From Parietichytrium sp. I65-24A (taxonomy: Eukaryota > Sar > Bigyra > Thraustochytrida > Thraustochytriidae): 64,000 nucleotides of DNA. The DNA lies in contig BLSF01000020.1 of the NCBI GenBank assembly GCA_012862575.1, positions 372,001 to 436,000 on the forward strand, written 5' to 3'. Under the pieces are notes generated by a model, which worked only from the letters and a program-made list of their open reading frames with translations, searched no databases and was not told the DNA's origin. A program made the position numbers and the translations under genes. Of this stretch, positions 1 through 11,000 are shown in pieces (within the stretch, counting starts at the first letter, position 1; each line of letters begins with the position of its first letter).

Positions 1-253
1 AAGCACAGGCTGGAGTGACGTGTCTTATGAACGGGGAGGGACGTTCACTGCCAATGAAGAGCCAGCAATAGGAAGAATAGTGGAAGGAAGGAAAGAGAAT
101 CCGATCTGAGTAATTCGCTTTTGTGTCGATCCCCCATGACTTGAGCCTAGTACGAGACCTTGGCCAGCAGAGCGATCCCGGGCATGGGATTCAAAAACGG
201 ATCTACGGTGCTGATTCTCCACATCGAGATGGACTGCTAGTTGACTCAGAGTT
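1..253. other. Left-edge flank, no gene recognised
   Basis: This stretch lies upstream of the CLASP-like gene and probably holds its promoter and 5' untranslated region. No open frame here continues from outside with recognisable protein features, and I see no repeats or RNA gene. Confidence 0.4.
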
Positions 254-1747
254 ATGTTTGGCCGAAACCCCGAAGAGCAAGTCGGCGCAAAAGCGAAAAA
301 AGGCAGAAGGAGCAAGCGCTTGTTTTCAAACGGGTGGCACGTCAACGAAAGCACGGACTGTCGGGGGGAAAGACATCAGGACGTATCGCGGGGATCATCT
401 GCGAGCAAAATGCGGGAGCTGGATGTGATTTCCAGCCACTTGGACTCGCTCGAGGACACGAAGCGGGTTGATTGGGAAGACAGGGAAGACATGCTCATCG
501 AGATCCAAACAATTGTGGCACAGTGGCCGGGAGAGAGCTTCCCTCGCGACGTTCTTTTGAAGTTTAGGCGGCCATTGGAAACGCAGATCAAAGACCTTCG
601 GTCCGCCATAGTCAGGGAGGCATGCAGACTCATCAATATTTGCTGCGAGGCTCTGGGAAGACAGTTCTCCAGCGTAATTATAGGATTGCTGCCCTCCATG
701 CTGGACCTCATTGCTTCGGGGAACAAGGTCATTGCGTCAACATTGGACCAGTGTTGCTCACAAGTCTTCAACACACTCCAGCTTGCTGCTGCGCTGCCGA
801 GACTAATTCACCTGCTGACGGAGAGCAAAAGTAGAGACATTCGAGAAGCCTGTGTGAACTATTTCCATATTGCGCTCACCAAGTGGAGTCCGAAGGCGAT
901 CAACAAGCACATTCTTGCAATCGAAGATGCTTTTCCCATTGTCCTCAGAGATGCCTCAGCGACAGTACGAGCCTCTGCAAGGGAATGCTTCTTGGTCTTT
1001 GAAAGGCTTTTTCCTCGTGAAGCAAGCGGGATTCTTGCCAGAACTGAACCGAGGACACAAAAGGAACTGCGCAAGGCCCTTGAGGAGAGTAAGAAAGGCA
1101 ACACTGCCAAGGACAATGATGGGCAAGAAAAAGCACCTTCGACACCTCCCCCCTTTGCTCCTTCGGAGAAGGAAAAGACATTTTTATACAGAGAAAAGAA
1201 TTCGCTTGTGCATGAATCAAAGGAAGAAAGCGAGCTTTGTTCAGAGCCAGCAGTGGGAGCGCAGGCTTTTCAGCGAAACTTTTCCAAACTTTCACAATCG
1301 ACTTCAGAAAGCACGGTCGGAACCGTGAATACCGTAACCGATGCAGGCAAACTCGACATGGCTCCCTCTAGACAACCATCGGGGAACGCGTCCGTGCTCC
1401 TTACCAGGCTTGACAGCTTTCAATCCCTCTTTCCGATTATAGCCACAGATAATGATGCTGCTTCATACACTTCTGGGGACTGTGGCTCGGAGGCTTCCTC
1501 TTCGGCTTCGATTCGAGACGTGCAGAATTTGTCGCAATTGGTTGCTTTTCACCGCATGTTTCTGAATGATACGATCAAACAGTTAGCAGAGGAACTGGAG
1601 GTCCTCAAGCACTACGAGCAGATGGCGGAAAGCAAAGGAGGGACTCTGGAAGAAGCCGTGTTTGCGAAAAATTACATTTCCGATCTGGAAGAGATGCTTG
1701 TGAGCAAGCAGAATACTATTACTCGTCTTCGTGGCGAGCTATCTTGA
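254..1747 (+). CDS. CLASP-like TOG-domain microtubule protein
   Basis: This single-exon frame encodes 497 residues. Residues about 60-250 form a helical HEAT/TOG array of the CLASP N-terminal type: they include the run LRSAIVREAC and the paired-helix pattern PRLIHLLTESKSRDIREAC. The middle (about 270-420) is polar and probably disordered. The last 75 residues look like a coiled coil. CLASP/TOG proteins bind tubulin and stabilise microtubule plus ends, at spindle, cortex or flagellar base. Classical CLASPs carry several TOG domains and exceed 1000 residues, so this is a short, one-TOG version. An alternative ATG at 410 gives 445 residues and starts just before the conserved domain; the 52 upstream residues are basic and low in conservation signals. 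The stop lies 92 bp from the stop of the convergent cochaperone gene. The family call is from domain style and not from an alignment. Confidence 0.72.
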   Translation: MFGRNPEEQVGAKAKKGRRSKRLFSNGWHVNESTDCRGERHQDVSRGSSASKMRELDVISSHLDSLEDTKRVDWEDREDMLIEIQTIVAQWPGESFPRDVLLKFRRPLETQIKDLRSAIVREACRLINICCEALGRQFSSVIIGLLPSMLDLIASGNKVIASTLDQCCSQVFNTLQLAAALPRLIHLLTESKSRDIREACVNYFHIALTKWSPKAINKHILAIEDAFPIVLRDASATVRASARECFLVFERLFPREASGILARTEPRTQKELRKALEESKKGNTAKDNDGQEKAPSTPPPFAPSEKEKTFLYREKNSLVHESKEESELCSEPAVGAQAFQRNFSKLSQSTSESTVGTVNTVTDAGKLDMAPSRQPSGNASVLLTRLDSFQSLFPIIATDNDAASYTSGDCGSEASSSASIRDVQNLSQLVAFHRMFLNDTIKQLAEELEVLKHYEQMAESKGGTLEEAVFAKNYISDLEEMLVSKQNTITRLRGELS

Positions 1748-1839
1748 AAATTACATTGTTTAACACTTTTTCTTCAGAATCTACTTCTCACTTCTTTTAA
1801 AGCAAAAAAGGTACTCGCGCATCAAGGTGTAGTCCTTGA

Positions 1840-3847
1840 CTACACGTCAAAGCGGCTTCGAACAATATCCGCTGTTGCCTTTTGTTTGGAATCCGTCACT
1901 GCGGACGTCAGTATGGCAAACATTGCCGGAAATCTGTCCTTCTCTTTTTGCGACAAGAACATAAGAATAACCCCAAAGCGATTTACCTGAGATATCATGT
2001 CAAGGATTTCAAGGGCATCTGCCGCTCGAGCAGGCAATAGATTGTCACAAATATCAATGACTCTGCACAACAGAGCTTCATCAAGATTGTCCCCAAAGAG
2101 CTGCTTAAATTTTGTCTCCTGCGAGAGTCGGAGGAGCTCCTCTGTGGCACTCTCTGCGCTCATGGACTTTAGCTTCGCCGGCTTGAACGAATTTGCTTTC
2201 TGCTTCTTCTTCGGGTCTTGCCTTTGCCCTGAGCTCTGTGCCTGGATTGGCGGACGAGGTGGATCATGACCCAAGCAACATTTTGACTCCTGCTCATCGA
2301 TCTTCAAAGTCGCGTCAAGATTTTCGGAGAGAGACTTCAACTGGTCATTCTGCTGTGAAGGTTCGCCGCCCAGCTTGATTTCTGGATGATCGGGAACAAG
2401 ACGACTCAAAATAGCCCTGTATATGTCGTCAAGCTCCTTTTTCCGCTCTTCTGATTGTTCGGAGTGGAAACTCAACTTGAATTCGAGTTTTTCAAAGGCA
2501 GCTCTCTCAGGACCCTCTTCGCATAGTGCTTTTCCAGCCCGTGCAGCCTCAGCAGACTTTTGAAAATCACCGATTTCGAATGCCGCCTGTGCCAAACGAT
2601 AATATGCCTTGGTGTAACTTTTATCGAGAGCAATGGCAGCCTCACTGTGGCTCACGCATAACTCTAAGTTCGTAGTATTAGAGGTCTTGCGCTCTTGCTC
2701 GCTGGCCCTCCAGAGCTCCATGTGTGCAGCTCCAATATTTCCATGTATTCTGGCAGCATCTTGCTCGGATATCTCCTCCTCAAGCGCGCGTTTATAAAGT
2801 TCCAAAGCTTCAGAATACAGTCCTTCAGCAAACATTTGATTCCCTTGTGCTCTGGTCGACAACTCGGCAACGGATGTCACATCAGTGACGGAAACAGATC
2901 GTCTAGTTTCCAATGAATTAGTTTCACACTTTCGCACATTCTCTAGAGAAGCGCTGCCCTCGTCCGCGGGGAATCGTTTAAAGTCCTCATAGAGCTTTCT
3001 CGCAAATGAAGTCTCCTCCTCCGCGAGATCAACTCTCTCTGACCATCCTAAAAGGCTGTTGATCACTTCGCGACTGACGCGAAGGATATTATCCTTGCAA
3101 TAAAACAATCTCAACCACGACAAATAGAACGCCATGATCTGAAGGGCCAAAAATGAAGCTCCAGGAATTGTCTCTTCTGCGCGGCCCAGTAACGCTGCTA
3201 CGAAGGACGAGGAGGCCAACTCGAGCAGATGGGGATGAAGCCTCGATTGTAGACTGCCGGGTGGATTTTTGAACCAATCTAACTCTTCGGAGCCAGTGAT
3301 CCCCATGAGACCCTCCAAGGCCTGAGCCCTTGTCTCTGCACTCTCGTCCTCCAAAAGCCCTGCCAACACGCGTAGGCCACCGTTGCTCACAAAATCCTCC
3401 ATGATCCCTTTTTCAGCTGTTGCAACCTGTGCAACCTGACCAGCAGAATTTTCAGACTATCAATGCCACAAAATTTTCAACGTAACGGGCCGGCAGACAA
3501 GTGCCAATGTCAGCATGCTCTCGAGGATCAAATTTAATGAAACGGTTCCAAGAACTAACACTTTGAAATTTCACCTGGGAATCATCCCTGCCGTGCACCA
3601 TGATCCACAAGGGCAAGAATATAGCCTGAAGTCTCCTTTGCGGGTGCTCTATCGGAGACCCTTCCGGAGCAGATGCTAACAGCTTTGCATACCGTTCGCC
3701 GTCAGAACACCTTGGCGAGAACATGAGTTGCCTTGCTCTCTCCGGAGTGAATCGCTCTCTCAGGCATGCTTCCAGGTCATCCACCGGCGGCTCGGCAGCA
3801 GATCTCGACAGCACATTTCGCACCCTCTCTGCAAACGGGGTTGCCAT
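1840..3847 (-). CDS. RPAP3/SPAG1-like TPR cochaperone (probable dynein-arm assembly factor)
   Basis: The main frame (1840-3402) encodes 520 residues. It has an armadillo-like helical N-terminus, a TPR block beginning ELSTRAQGNQMFAEGLYSEA, and a C-terminal RPAP3_C-like domain that includes the run NLLPARAADALEILDMISQV. TPR plus RPAP3_C is the arrangement of RPAP3 and SPAG1, partners of RUVBL1/2 and HSP90 that assemble RNA polymerase II, snoRNPs or axonemal dyneins. An upstream frame (3470-3847, first ATG at 3845-3847) joins it in phase if a 34-nt intron at 3436-3469 (GTGGCA...GGTCAG) is removed; a donor 12 nt further upstream (46 nt) also keeps the frame. The joined product is about 657 residues. 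The intron is very short with a weak donor, so two separate genes or a start at 3402 remain possible. The divergent dynein gene next door supports a flagellar role; this is inference. Confidence 0.72.
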
Positions 3848-5018
3848 GTCGTCCAGCTCAGACAAAGCAGGAATTGGGTCCTCGAGCCAGAACCCTGGGT
3901 GTCCTCGCGTACGTCTTTCGTTCTTCTCTCTCTCAGTACTCCCAGTTCTTCTTTCAAAGTTTCGAGAGGGCCCAACAAAGGTATTACGCTTTGCTATTCT
4001 TAACTACTAAGAGTGCTACCTGAAAAAACGTTACGGCGACAACACTCTTACGTGATCGAGTAAACCACGGGTAAGAGGTTGACTCTTGAATTCTCATGAA
4101 GAACTGATTTCCACTTCGTTACGTACGAATCCCGACACCAGTGTGAGAACGGTTGTTTTATTACGTCACGTCAAGTCTCTTGTCACTTGCTGAAGCGTCC
4201 TGAACGCGTCACAGATACGCTCTCGTGACGCGAGGTGACCGTTGACTGGGCTGGCCGTCCTTTATGATCACTATAGCGTTGCATAATGAGTGGCGTAAAA
4301 GACCGGCAACAGTAAATGGCACTGCAAAGCGACCACTTTTTCTCACTCCTTTCCATTTCCCATTTTCCATTTCCCATTGTCAATTTTCCCACTCTTTTTA
4401 TAATCTGTCTATGTCAAAATCACAACCGAGATTGGACGAAAGCGACAGGAATAATTCAACTCTCATCGACGTTCGACAACAACATTCAACAACAATCAAC
4501 AACAACGCAGAGCTCGCAGCCAGGCGGCTCCGCCATTCACCAAAGTGAGCTAGTTTAGTTGGAGCACCAAAGTGGAAGCAAGTGAGCAATTAGGAAAGTA
4601 AAGATTACAGACAGGCAAGCAGGCCTCTGCGCGGACCCGATACACCGTACTAACACTCGCACCCAACATCGTCAGCGCCAGCGTTTACTAAAAGCAACTT
4701 TCACTCTCTCTCGGACACAAAGCAGCTCATCCTTCGCCTCTTCTCCAGCAGACGGAGGGCATACGCTCGAGCGAGGACAGGGCGACGCTGGACGCTGGAC
4801 GCTGGAAGTTGGACGTTGGAAGAATTGCAGACGCTTGTCGCCGTAAAGGAGCTTGGGAAGAGGTGTTGAGAATTGTCAGCAAGTAGCGCAAACTTGTACA
4901 AGGCAACAGTGGGAACTTGACGCACGTAGAGCTGCGGCAAAGCGAGGCGTTCGCGGACTGCCATCGCTCTTCTTGACTCACTTTGTGTGGCCAACGAGGG
5001 TTGGAGGAGCTGGGAAGA
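3848..5018. promoter_or_regulatory. Divergent intergenic region between cochaperone and dynein
   Basis: About 1.2 kb separates the two divergent starts and should contain both promoters and 5' untranslated regions. Visible content is a pyrimidine-rich run of TTTCCATTTCCC-like units at about 4345-4395 and a short heptamer repeat near 4784. I found no TATA box or RFX X-box convincing enough to call. Confidence 0.5.
4784..4818 (+). repeat. Heptamer tandem repeat (GACGCTG)n
   Basis: Five 7-bp units are visible: three exact GACGCTG copies, then GAAGTTG and GACGTTG. It sits in the presumed 5' leader of the dynein gene. Confidence 0.8.
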
Positions 5019-8000
5019 ATGAATGACAAGCAAGATGCCGTGCGAGGAGCACAAAAGACCAAGGGCAACGAGAATGGCGGGAATGGAAGGCGTGCCAGCC
5101 ACTTGTCCCAAGGGAGAGCGTTCAATCCTCGGGAGGCGTTGGAGAATAGGCTTTACAGAGCTGCCATAAGTGGGGATGGTCAACAAGGTCAGCAACTACA
5201 ATTTGCCGGTCTGCAACAGCAAGAGCAGCAATCGCGTCCTGGGACGAGTGGATTAATGTCTCCGAGACCACCCGGTTTGTTCAGCACACGGGGTGGCAAG
5301 GGGAAAAAGCCTTTAGCGTTTCCTTTCCGGAACAGAAACATCAAAAAGAGCTCCTCTTCGAAAGAAGAAGACGTAGAGTCTAAGCGGCGAACGGAATCCG
5401 ACGGTCTTGATGGCACTGATGGGGCATCAGAAGCATCTGAAGAGTCGAGCAATGCGGGGGCGCAGAGATGGCGAAGGTATAAACCAGGATTCAAAAGCTT
5501 TGTCGAACGCATGGCCGAGAGTGAAACCGGCTGCGAAGACATGGGCAATCCTGAATCGTTTCTGTACTTCGTTCGGAAGGAGGGAGGCACAGCGTATGAC
5601 CTGACGCTTTGCAGACTCAAGAGTCAGGTTGGAGCGCTAGGTAAGGACTACTACATATTTTCATCCACCGGGATCACGACACAATACTTGGACGGCACCA
5701 CAGAGTTTGTTTCACTGGAGCAATTTGAACGTGAGTTTTACATGTTCTCGCATATTAAACGAATTGCATTCTTCAAGCAGTACCGGATATGGAAAAGCTT
5801 CATGAGCTGGAAGTCCAATGTAAGGTCTCGAAAGATTAATGCGTGCAAATCCAGCTTGCAGGAGAGCCTCTTCATTCTTCACCCTCTGCTGCGCGGGTCC
5901 CTGCTTAGTCTTCGCAAGCTTTGCTATGACGCTGCGACCTGCAAGCTTTTCTCCGTGCACCCTTCCAAAACTTATGAGTTGGAGGCCTTTTCTTCGGCCC
6001 AAACAGATCAGAGAGAGCTCGTCAGAGCTCATCTGCAAAAATTTTACACGCACATTCGTGGGCAACTACTCGATGCGTGTAATCACGCCCTTCGGAGCTT
6101 CTTAGAAGAGAACGGCTTCGCGAGAAAACCCAAATCTCAGGCTACGTCTGACAGCGAGATGAGGCAACTACAAACGCTGTCTGATGGCCCTAGGCCGATT
6201 ACTTTTACAGAAAGAGCGGCGATGCGGACGCAATGCAGGAAACTCACCAAATACATACGCCTTGTGGACTTTTTTGTCATCGATACTTTGCTCGTACTCG
6301 CAAGCACGTCCACGGCGGAGCTGCTCTCTTCAATTTCTACGCGTCAATCGGGCGGGGCACATCGGAAGCCAGCTGCAAAGGGAACACTTCAGGCACCTCC
6401 CCCTCCAGTCTTCCTGGTCAAAGTTGATGCGGATATAGATCATAGCACCATTCTGGACCAGCCTGAAGACAACGACCTCGTTACGTTCCATCCCACAGCG
6501 GAAGACTTTCGCATGGAAGTGGAGAGCATAATTTTCGACACGCTCAAGGTCGTAACAGACCCCGAGCCACTATTAAGTCACCCCGATTTCGAAATGTTTG
6601 CACAGCCAACTCTGGAGGAAGGGGGCATGGGAGATCGCGTAGACCTGGAAATGATGATCGTAGAAGATCAGCACTTTCAAGGCATGGTCGAGGACATTAC
6701 CTCCTGTCTTCGAACGGCTTTTGACGACGCCAACAAGTATTGCCAAAAATTTGTCCCGTATCTCGAGCAGTACGTGCAGAACGAGCAGCTCCGATCAACT
6801 CTGTCCGTCGACAACTTCAAGGACAAGCCTGTAGAGGAATTTCAACATATGCTGCACACTTACACGTCTCAGCAAAACGCCTTCGAGGAGATGCCGACGG
6901 AGAGTAACATTGGCATTGTTAAGATAGAGTCTACTGCTTTGAAAGAGCTGTTCACGCCTAGTCCGATCCGGTGCTTGGACAAGATCAAAGCGCTCATTCC
7001 GCAAATTATTCGGCTCAAGACAGGCGAGAATCTTAAGGAAATGCGATTCGCCAACGACAAGCTTTCTAGCCAGACGTACACCGTGGACGAGTTCGTTGAC
7101 CAGCTGTCTTTCTTGCGAAAAGTTACGGATGACATGGAAAAGCTGGACAGCCGCTTCGAGTTCTCCACCAAGCTCTTTCGCCTGTGCCACGATTTCAACG
7201 TGAATCTCAATGAAGACGATAACACCGCCGTTTACATGCTCAAGGAAACTAATAAAGCGCTGCATGCTTCTGTACAAACCACGGAGGATGGAATTGGGGA
7301 CAATACCGCTAGGTTTGCAAAGGAGCTCGACGAGCAGATACCTCGTTTGCGAAGCAAGGTCGGCGGGATCCGGTCTCAGCTCGGCAATGTGATCATCTTC
7401 AATCCAGACGCGAAAGCGCATGAAGTTATTGCCTTTTTAGATCAAGTCCAGCAGCAGGTAAACGACGTACAAAGTCTTCGCGAAAAGTACACAAAATATC
7501 AAAAGATACTGGGGGTGGCCATCTCCTCTTTTGACGAGATTGACGAAGTGAAAGCAGATTTGTCCATCAAGAGCCGTCTGTGGAAGGCGCTGGATTCTTG
7601 GGATTCGCTTTCCAATGGATGGTGCAACACGGCATTCTGCGAGGTGGATCCAACGGCAATTCTGACTGAAGTTGACAAGTATCTCAAGACCGCGCTTCAA
7701 GCTGAGCGCGCTCTCCCTGGAAATCTCGTTGCACCTACGCTGCACGAGAAAGTGCTTGACTTCAAGCGAACCATGCCGGTTGTCACAGCCTTGCGATGCA
7801 AAGACTTGGAAGACCGCCATTGGGACCGCATCCACAACTTGCTCGGATACCAAGTGAATGGAGTGGCGGACTTGCAGCTTGGCCACTTGATCAAGCGTCG
7901 CGCAATGGACTTTTGCGAAGAACTTGAAGTCATTGCAACTGAAGCAGTACAAGAGGCGGTGCTTCTAGGAATGGTTGAGAAGGTGGAAGAAAAGTGGAAG

Positions 8001-11000
8001 ACTGCAGAATTCACAGTGATTCCTTTCAAAGAGACGAAGGATCATATCATTGGTGGCGTGGACGACGTCATTGTCGACCTTGACGACTCGCTCGTGATCA
8101 TTAATACAGTCCTCGGTTCTCGGTACGTCAAGCCAATTCGCGAGCTCGTCGACGACTGGCAGCGCAAGCTGGTCCTGTTTCAGGAAACGCTGGAGGAGTG
8201 GTTAACGTGTCAACGAAATTGGATGTACTTGGAGTCCATTTTCAGCGCTCCGGACATCCAGAGACAGCTACCCACAGAATCGAAAATGTTCTCCAAGGTT
8301 GACAGCTCCTTCCGCGAAAACATGCGGCGGACTGCAGATGATCCTAATTGTATCAAGTGTTGCACGAGGAGCGGACTGAAAGAGACTTTACAAAAGCACA
8401 ACATTGCCCTCGAGCAGATCCAGAAGAGTCTAGAGGACTACTTGGAGACGAAACGCGCTGCCTTTGCTAGATTCTACTTCTTGTCGAACGATGAGCTTTT
8501 GGAGATCCTTGCACAGACAAAGGATCCACACGCTGTCCAGCCACACTTGCGAAAGTGCTTTGACGCACTTGTTGCGCTTGACTTCGGTGATCAGCCAAAG
8601 AGCATAGACATTAAAGCTATGATCTCCCCAGAAGGCGAAAAAATTGAGCTCGGAAAGAATCTTAAGGCTCGAGGAAACGTTGAAGATTGGCTTACTGCAG
8701 TCGAGACAAACATGAAAGTAAGCCTCCAGAAGCTTATGAAGTTAGGTCTGCTTGACTTTTTCGAGCGGCCCCGAGTGGAGTGGGTGAAATCGCATCCTGG
8801 CCAGATCGTCGCAACCGTGGCGCAAATCGCTTGGGTGTTGGGGACAGAGTGTGCAATTCGGAACAATCTATCGTCCAATACCTTGAGCCGGTCTCCTAGC
8901 ATGTCGTCTCAAGGAAAGCCACAAGCTACAGGAAGCGCAGGTGGTACTCAAGCTAATCCCGGTGAAGATGCGGGCAACTCCTTGGACGAGCAGCAGGAGT
9001 TCTTTCAGAGTTTCTTTGGGGAGCATGTCAAGTCGCTGGAGAATTGGTACCGTAAGAATGTTCAAGAGCTCGACAAACTCACGGAACTTGTCCGATCGGA
9101 TCTTACCAAGCGCGAGCGCAAAATTATTGTCGCCCTCGTTACCACGGACGTTCATGCTCGAGATATCGTCGAGACATTGTGGAAGGACGAGGTGTGCTCC
9201 TTGCAAAGTTTCACCTGGCAACAGCAGCTTCGCTACTACTGGCAGAAAGAGGAGATTGACGACTGCGTCGTACGTCAAAGTAACTCGATGATCCGTTATG
9301 CCTACGAGTATGAAGGCTGCACATCCAGGTTGGTGATTACGCCTCTCACTGATCGCTGCTGGATGACTTTGACTGGAGCCCTTCATCTCAAGCTTGGCGG
9401 GAGCCCCAGCGGACCAGCAGGCACAGGAAAGACGGAATCATCGAAGGATTTGGCAAAAGCGCTGGGGATCCAGTGCATTGTCTTCAACTGCTCCGACCAG
9501 ATCGATTACAAGATGATGGCAAAGCTTTTTAGCGGCCTTGCTCAAGCAGGCTGTTGGACTTGCCTCGACGAATTCAATCGTATTGACATCGAGGTACTCT
9601 CTGTCGTTGCTCAGCAGCTGTTGACTTTACGCCAAGGCCGCTTAGCCCACTTGGCCTCGATAAGATTCGAGGGTCGCGAAATTAGTTTGAAGGAGCACCA
9701 CGTCATCATCACGATGAACCCTGGCTATGCTGGACGCACGGAGCTTCCGGATAATCTAAAGGTGCTTTTCCGTCCTGTGGCAATGATGGTTCCCGACTAC
9801 AGCTTGATTGCGGAGATTATGCTCTTTGCAGAAGGGTTCAGTGCCGCCAAAACGCTGAGCGTCAAGATGACAAAGATGTACAGTCTCGCGAGCGAACAGT
9901 TATCCCAACAATGTCATTACGACTATGGGTTGCGAGCTGTCAAATCCGTTCTTGTCATGGCAGGTGGGCTGAAACGTGGCAATCCGCATCTGAGCGAAGA
10001 TGTGGTGCTGATTCGCGCTATGCGCGACTCCAATCTGCCCAAATTCCTCAGTCACGATGTACCTCTATTCTTTGGAATTCTTGCAGACCTGTTCCCTGGG
10101 GTTAAAGTGCCTTACCAAGATACTGGAGAGCTCCAAGAAATGATCGAAACTCTTCTCGAAGAGAAGCAACTTCAGTGTGTGCCTACTTTCATCAAAAAGA
10201 TCATTCAACTCTACGAGACCATGAATGTTCGCTTCGGAGTAACTATTGTTGGCCCAACGGGTGGTGGTAAAACAACTGCATACAACATTTTGGCTCAAGC
10301 ACTGACGACGTTGTGCAATAGGTACAATGACAATCTTTCGGCTGTCAACTTTCGAACGGTTCATCAGAGCGTCTTGAATCCGAAGTGCATCACCATGGGG
10401 GAGCTGTACGGGGAGTTTAATGAGCTCACTCAGGAGTGGACCGATGGCTTGGCGTCTTCGATCATGAGAGGCATGGTCGCAAGCGAAACAGATGATTCAA
10501 AATGGATTGTGTTTGACGGTCCCATCGATGCGCTTTGGATCGAGAACATGAACACTGTGTTGGATGATAACATGACGCTCTGTTTAGCGAATGGTGAGCG
10601 CATCAAGCTGAAAACACAAATGAAGTGCGTTTTTGAGGTTCAGGATCTTGAAGTCGCTTCTCCGGCGACAGTCAGCCGTCTTGGAGTCTTGTACATGACT
10701 CCTGATGACTTGGGCTGGGATCCCGTTTTGAAAACATGGCTCTCACGAGACATGTCTCCAAAATTTGGTACCGAAGCAGAGATATTGTGTGAGCGGATAC
10801 TCACTGTCATTACCGCCCTCTTCTCGGAGGGGTTGCCCTTTATTCGCAAAAAGGCTTCAGAACCGATTCCCACCGTGGACATTCAGCTGACAGCAACATT
10901 TTGCTCCATATTTGAATCCTTGTTCGCTTCCTCGTCCTTCGCGTCTGCTTTGGTTGAGTCGAGCCCTGGAGAAAGTGCTCCACAGCCCAAAGAGCCGCTC

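Noticed and set aside
3848-5018. Possible RFX X-box for flagellar genes
   Set aside because: GTTACGGCGACAAC near 4030 resembles the site but has mismatches and irregular spacing, and RFX use in this lineage is unknown.
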